Part shown: piece by piece, positions 14,045 through 18,219 of the stretch
How the letters are laid out: each line of letters opens with the position of its first letter
Position numbering within the stretch: the first letter of the stretch is position 1
NCBI GenBank assembly: GCA_964389205.1
Contig: CAYMDH010000058.1
Location: 1-18,219 of the forward strand
DNA from: Leptobacterium sp964389205
GTDB lineage: Bacteria > Bacteroidota > Bacteroidia > Flavobacteriales > Flavobacteriaceae
Direction of reading: 5' to 3'
DNA: 18,219 nucleotides
The notes under the pieces: generated by a model
Told to the model about the DNA's origin: nothing
Database searches by the model: none
The model's input: the letters and a program-made list of their open reading frames with translations, nothing else
Position numbers and translations under genes: made by a program

Positions 14045-16438
14045 ATGACAAATAAATTTAATACTGGATTTTGGGCAAATACAGCTCGAATCATTTTAAG
14101 AAATAGAGTTTTAATACTTATTGTTTTAGCCTGTTGTACTGTTTTTCTAGCGATGCAATGGAAAAACATGCGTTTTACATTTACAGAAGCCAATCTACTT
14201 CCTGATCAACATCCAGTGAACATTGAATACAACAAATTTTTAGATGTCTTTGGAGAAGAAGGAAATCTTATCGTTTTGGCAGTAAAAGACAGTTCTTTGT
14301 TTACACCAAAAAACTTCAACCTTTGGAATAAACTAAGCAAACAACTTAATGCATTTCCCGAAGTAGATTTAATAATCTCTATAGATAATTTACAAACGCT
14401 GGTAAAGGACAGTGAAAAAGAAGAATTTAAATTAGAACCTTTTTTTGTAGAACCTCAGAAAACAACTGAAGAAATAGAAGCGCTTAAAACACGTTTATTT
14501 GAAAAACTCCCCTTCTATGAAGGCTTGTTATTTAATAAAGAGACGCAGACTATTCGTATAGCTGCATATCTAGACAAGGATATTGTCAATACTACCGTTC
14601 GTAAAGATTTTATTTTTAATGATTTTAATCCTTTAATTGAACGTTTTGAAGAAGAAAGTCAATTGGATGTTCGGGTATCTGGAATGCCTTATATAAGAAC
14701 ATTAAATTCTCAAAATATAGTAGATGAAATTGGGCTTTTCATTGGTGGTGCACTCTTAGTCACTTCTCTCATTTTCTTTTTCTTTTTTAGATCTTTTAGA
14801 GCCACGTTAATTTCTATGTTAGTTGTTATTATTGGTGTAATGTGGGCTTTTGGAATTTTAGGGCTTCTACATTATGAAATTACTGTTCTTACTGCGCTTA
14901 TACCTCCTTTAATTATTGTTATTGGGATCCCTAATTGTATTTTCTTAATCAATAAATACCAACAAGAAGTTAAAAAGCATGGAAACCAAGCAAAATCACT
15001 TCAACGTGTTATATCAAAGATTGGAAATGCAACATTGATGACTAATGTTACAACTGCAGCAGGTTTTGCTACTTTTATTGTAACCGAAAGTAAATTATTA
15101 AAAGAGTTTGGTATTGTTGCTTCTATAAACATTTTAGTTATTTTCATTTTATCATTATTGATTATTCCTACGGTGTACAGTTTCATGTCACTACCTAAAA
15201 GCAAACACCTAAAACATTTAAATAAAAGCTGGGTAGAGGGTTTTGTAAACTGGATGGAAAAAACAGTGAAAAACTACAGAATCTCTGTATATGTAGTTTC
15301 TTTAATTTTATTAATTGCCAGCATCATTGGTATTTATCAAATTAAAATATCTGGAAGTCTTATTGAAGATATGCCTAAAAAAACTGTTTTTTTTAAGGAT
15401 ATCCGATTTTTTGAAGAAGAGTTTGACGGTATAATGCCTTTGGAAATCATGATAGACACTAAAAGGAGAAATGGCGTTCTTAAGTTGTCTACTTTAAAAA
15501 GAATGCAAGACGTAGAGGAAATTATTCGAGAAACTCCAGAATTGTCAGATCCATTGTCTGTTGTCAACTTGGTTAAATACTCAAAACAAGCTTATTACAA
15601 TGGGAATCCAAATTATTTTCAACTGCCCAATGGTCAAGAAAATAATTTTATTCTATCATATGCCAAAAAATCTTCAAGCAATGCCAACCTGTTAGAATCT
15701 TTTGTGGATTCTACTGGGCAAATAGCTCGTATCACCACTTTTATGAAAGATATTGGCACAGAAAAAATGGAGCGAATTGAAGAAAATTTATGGACAAAAA
15801 TAAATAAAGCATTTCCTCCAGATCGTTACAATGTCTCTATGACCGGAAAAGCTTTTCTATTTACAAAAGGAACCAAATATCTTGTCAAAAACTTAGTGAT
15901 TTCTCTCTCATTAGCAATAGTATTGATTGCTTTATTTATGGCCTATATGTTTCGTTCTTTTAGAATGATTATCGTTTCTTTAATACCTAATCTCTTACCG
16001 CTACTTATTACGGCAGGGATGATGGGTTTTATAGGCATTCCTATTAAACCATCTACTATTTTAGTATTTAGTATTGCTTTTGGGATTTCTGTTGACGATA
16101 CCATACATTTTCTAGCAAAGTATAGGCAAGAACTAGAAGAAAACCGTTGGAAAATTAGAAGATCTGTATACGGTGCCTTAAGAGAAACCGGTGTTAGTAT
16201 GTTTTATACTTCTATTGTATTATTCTTTGGCTTTTCTGTTTTTATGATTTCTAGTTTCGGAGGTACTGTCGCATTGGGTGGGCTTGTATCTGCCACTTTA
16301 GTTTTTGCAATGCTTGCAAATTTAATTTTATTGCCTTCCCTACTTCTCTCATTAGAAAGAAATATTGCGAATAAAGAAGTATTGAAAAAACCTAATTTTA
16401 AAATACTGGAAGATCAGGATAAAGAAGAAGAAAACTAA
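14045..16438 (+). CDS. RND/MMPL-type inner-membrane transporter
   Basis: The 797-residue product has the two-fold RND layout. Each half has one membrane helix, a large periplasmic loop (about 40-220 and 430-610), then a block of five helices (about 235-385 and 620-770). The second half has the family's helix-4 signature FGISVDDTIHFLAKYRQEL with two Asp, likely the proton-coupling site. The equivalent place in the first half reads IGIPNCIFLINKYQQE, without an acidic residue, so the halves are not equal. Length (about 800) fits the HAE3/MMPL-like branch rather than the 1000-residue AcrB type. Members export hydrophobic or lipid-like molecules; the substrate here is unknown. It sits directly after the outer-membrane protein and ends at a terminator. 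Confidence 0.88.
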   Translation: MTNKFNTGFWANTARIILRNRVLILIVLACCTVFLAMQWKNMRFTFTEANLLPDQHPVNIEYNKFLDVFGEEGNLIVLAVKDSSLFTPKNFNLWNKLSKQLNAFPEVDLIISIDNLQTLVKDSEKEEFKLEPFFVEPQKTTEEIEALKTRLFEKLPFYEGLLFNKETQTIRIAAYLDKDIVNTTVRKDFIFNDFNPLIERFEEESQLDVRVSGMPYIRTLNSQNIVDEIGLFIGGALLVTSLIFFFFFRSFRATLISMLVVIIGVMWAFGILGLLHYEITVLTALIPPLIIVIGIPNCIFLINKYQQEVKKHGNQAKSLQRVISKIGNATLMTNVTTAAGFATFIVTESKLLKEFGIVASINILVIFILSLLIIPTVYSFMSLPKSKHLKHLNKSWVEGFVNWMEKTVKNYRISVYVVSLILLIASIIGIYQIKISGSLIEDMPKKTVFFKDIRFFEEEFDGIMPLEIMIDTKRRNGVLKLSTLKRMQDVEEIIRETPELSDPLSVVNLVKYSKQAYYNGNPNYFQLPNGQENNFILSYAKKSSSNANLLESFVDSTGQIARITTFMKDIGTEKMERIEENLWTKINKAFPPDRYNVSMTGKAFLFTKGTKYLVKNLVISLSLAIVLIALFMAYMFRSFRMIIVSLIPNLLPLLITAGMMGFIGIPIKPSTILVFSIAFGISVDDTIHFLAKYRQELEENRWKIRRSVYGALRETGVSMFYTSIVLFFGFSVFMISSFGGTVALGGLVSATLVFAMLANLILLPSLLLSLERNIANKEVLKKPNFKILEDQDKEEEN

Positions 16439-16457
16439 TCCTGTTTTACAAAAAAAG

Positions 16458-16493
16458 AAAAGCCTGCTAGATAAAATCTTTGCAGGCTTTTTT
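16458..16493 (+). terminator. Rho-independent terminator after the RND/MMPL gene
   Basis: AAAAGCCTGC (16458-16467) pairs with GCAGGCTTTT (16482-16491), with an inner AGAT/ATCT stem, followed by T residues. It starts 20 nt after the stop codon. Confidence 0.88.
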
Positions 16494-16582
16494 AGGTTCC
16501 CCCAAACCTACTTGCCTAATAAAAACAAGTGTCTTTTATAAATTGATTAATAGCAAGCCAAAGCTAAGAAAAGAGATCATGG

Positions 16583-16610
16583 AAAATAAGGGGGATTTTC
16601 CCCTATTTTT
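16583..16610 (+). terminator. Second terminator-like hairpin in the transporter-asnS gap
   Basis: GGGGA (16591-16595) and TCCCC (16599-16603) form a tight hairpin with a TTT loop, flanked by AAAATA and TATTTTT that can extend it. The G/C runs stand out in this AT-rich gap. It could be a back-up terminator or the end of a short unrecognised transcript. The rest of the gap shows no gene. Confidence 0.4.
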
Positions 16611-16697
16611 AACCATTAATTTTTAGTATCAAAAACATTGCTTTCCATCCAACTCATTTCATGACCAAGTTTTATATTATAATTAAAGGCAATCAAT

Positions 16698-16705
16698 TAT
16701 CTTTG
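16698..16705 (+). promoter_or_regulatory. Probable -7 box of the asnS promoter
   Basis: TATCTTTG fits TAnnTTTG and lies 25 nt before the asnS ATG. A matching -33 box is not clear: the nearest T-rich candidate (16670-16673) is 24 nt upstream. Confidence 0.5.
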
Positions 16706-16730
16706 CAGCTTATTTTAAAATAACATCAAA

Positions 16731-18164
16731 ATGTCAAGATTGAGCATTAAAGAACTTCTCTTAGAAGGAAAGGTTTTGCAAGAAGTAATAATAAAGGGTT
16801 GGGTACGTACTTTTAGAAGCAATCGTTTTATTGCTTTAAATGATGGTTCTACACTACATAACATACAATGTGTCATTGATTTTGAAAATTTTGAAGAAGC
16901 TATTTTAAAAAGAATTAATACTGGAGCTGCGCTAGAAGTAAAAGGGATTTTAGTAGAAAGTCAAGGAAAAGGACAAAAAATAGAAATTGATGTAACCACA
17001 CTTGAGATCTTAGGGGATGCCGATGCAGATGAATACCCAATACAGCCTAAAAAACACTCTATGGAGTTTTTAAGAGAAAAAGCTCATTTAAGAGTACGAA
17101 CAAATACATTTGGAGCAGTAATGCGTGTGCGGTCTGCATTATCTTTTGCTGTTCATAGTTATTTTCAGGAAAATGGTTTTTTCTATGCCCATACTCCTAT
17201 TGTAACAGGTTCTGATGCAGAAGGTGCCGGAGAAATGTTTCGAGTAACTACTTTAGATCCAAAAACACCTCCAGTAACTGAAACTGGTGCTGTAGATTAT
17301 ACTGAAGATTTCTTTGGAAAAGAAACGAATCTTACTGTTTCTGGACAATTAGAAGCAGAAGCGTTTGCTATGGCCTTGCAAAAAGTATATACTTTTGGTC
17401 CTACTTTTAGAGCAGAAAACTCTAATACTTCAAGGCATTTGGCAGAATTCTGGATGATTGAACCGGAGGTTGCTTTTAATGACCTTAATGACAATATGGA
17501 TCTGGCGGAAGATTTTATAAAATCTGTTTTAAAACAGGTTTTAGAAAGATGCGGTGATGACTTAGCGTTTTTAGAAAAACGTTTGTTAGATGAAGAAAAA
17601 ACAAAACCTCAAAATGAGCGTAGTGAATTATCACTAATTGAAAAATTACGATTTATAGTAGACAACCAATTTAAACGTGTAAGCTATACAGAGGCTATAG
17701 ATATATTAAAACAGTCGAAGCCTAATAAGAAGAAGAAATTTCAATATGTTATTGAAGAATGGGGTGCAGATTTACAAAGTGAACACGAACGTTATCTAGT
17801 AGAAAAGCACTTTAAGTGTCCGGTAATTTTATTTGATTACCCAGCCAAAATTAAGGCCTTCTATATGCGATTAAACGACGATAACAAAACTGTACGTGCC
17901 ATGGATGTTCTCTTTCCAGGTATTGGTGAAATTGTGGGAGGTTCACAACGTGAAGAACGCTATGATGTTTTATTGCAAAAAATGAAAGAGTTGGATGTAG
18001 ATGAAAAAGAACTCTGGTGGTATCTAGACTTACGCAAATTTGGAACCGCTGTACACAGTGGTTTTGGGCTTGGTTTTGAACGCCTGGTACAATTTACTAC
18101 CGGAATGACCAATATTAGAGATGTAATACCTTTCCCTAGAACTCCTCAAAATGCGGAGTTTTAA
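16731..18164 (+). CDS. asnS: Asparaginyl-tRNA synthetase
   Basis: This class II synthetase charges tRNA-Asn with asparagine. The 477-residue product has an N-terminal OB-fold anticodon-binding domain (VIIKGWVRTFRSNRFIALND onward). The catalytic domain includes HTPIVTGSDAEGAGEMF, LTVSGQLEAEAFAMA, motif 2 (GPTFRAENSNTSRHLAEFWM) and motif 3 (GFGLGFERLVQFTTGM, then RDVIPFPRTP). The segment FRVTTLDPKTPPVTE with YTEDFFGKETNL is the insertion usual in bacterial AsnRS rather than AspRS. It has its own promoter-like box. The last 55 bases of the window after its stop contain no recognisable gene or clear terminator. Confidence 0.97.
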   Translation: MSRLSIKELLLEGKVLQEVIIKGWVRTFRSNRFIALNDGSTLHNIQCVIDFENFEEAILKRINTGAALEVKGILVESQGKGQKIEIDVTTLEILGDADADEYPIQPKKHSMEFLREKAHLRVRTNTFGAVMRVRSALSFAVHSYFQENGFFYAHTPIVTGSDAEGAGEMFRVTTLDPKTPPVTETGAVDYTEDFFGKETNLTVSGQLEAEAFAMALQKVYTFGPTFRAENSNTSRHLAEFWMIEPEVAFNDLNDNMDLAEDFIKSVLKQVLERCGDDLAFLEKRLLDEEKTKPQNERSELSLIEKLRFIVDNQFKRVSYTEAIDILKQSKPNKKKKFQYVIEEWGADLQSEHERYLVEKHFKCPVILFDYPAKIKAFYMRLNDDNKTVRAMDVLFPGIGEIVGGSQREERYDVLLQKMKELDVDEKELWWYLDLRKFGTAVHSGFGLGFERLVQFTTGMTNIRDVIPFPRTPQNAEF

Positions 18165-18219
18165 AATGACTAGTCCTAAAAAACCGTTACAGTTTTTAAT
18201 GGATTAAAAATAATTAAAT

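Overview
The window is a low-GC, chromosomal stretch from a member of the Bacteroidota, most likely family Flavobacteriaceae. The support is the AT-rich composition, several TAnnTTTG promoters with upstream TTTG/TTG boxes, the absence of clear Shine-Dalgarno sequences, the gene order rplM-rpsI-rpsB-tsf / pyrH-frr, an outer-membrane DUF5686-type protein, and membrane-anchored TPR-AraC regulators.

Left accessory region (about 1-4870). A decayed TPR/AraC regulator (lost start and signal peptide, internal stop, 1-nt frameshift) is followed by a remnant of a double-glycine leader peptide gene, then an intact paralogous regulator (signal peptide, TPRs, one membrane helix, cytoplasmic AraC-type DNA-binding domain). 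Downstream lie five short genes (47-60 codons) whose products have a basic leader ending in Lys-Gly-Gly and a Cys-rich core. This looks like a family of ribosomally made, post-translationally modified peptide (RiPP)-type precursors. Two of the five encode the same 49-residue protein, and the middle gene is a recombination mosaic of its neighbours. No modification enzyme, C39 peptidase or ABC exporter lies in the window. A lipocalin-like lipoprotein gene on the minus strand closes the region.

Core translation region (about 5635-8640). A good promoter and a short hairpin-bearing leader precede rplM and rpsI (0-nt spacing), followed by rpsB with a long Lys/Ala/Glu-rich tail containing a duplicated segment, and tsf, ended by a strong terminator.

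Small minus-strand island (8637-9886). A lipoprotein S41-type peptidase and a 79-residue precursor with a lanthipeptide-like leader (TIA...M..IKGG) and a Ser/Thr/Cys-rich core sit between tsf and pyrH.

Right core region (10063-18164). pyrH and frr are followed by a large outer-membrane protein (carboxypeptidase-like regulatory domain plus DUF5686-type barrel), a two-fold repeated RND/MMPL-type transporter and asnS, with terminators after frr and after the transporter. The final 55 bases hold no recognisable gene.

The most interesting part is the regulator/precursor locus at the left. Its arrangement (regulator plus leader peptide gene, twice, one copy dead) suggests a duplicated module in which a membrane TPR-AraC protein controls, and may sense, the small peptides. 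That last step is inference.
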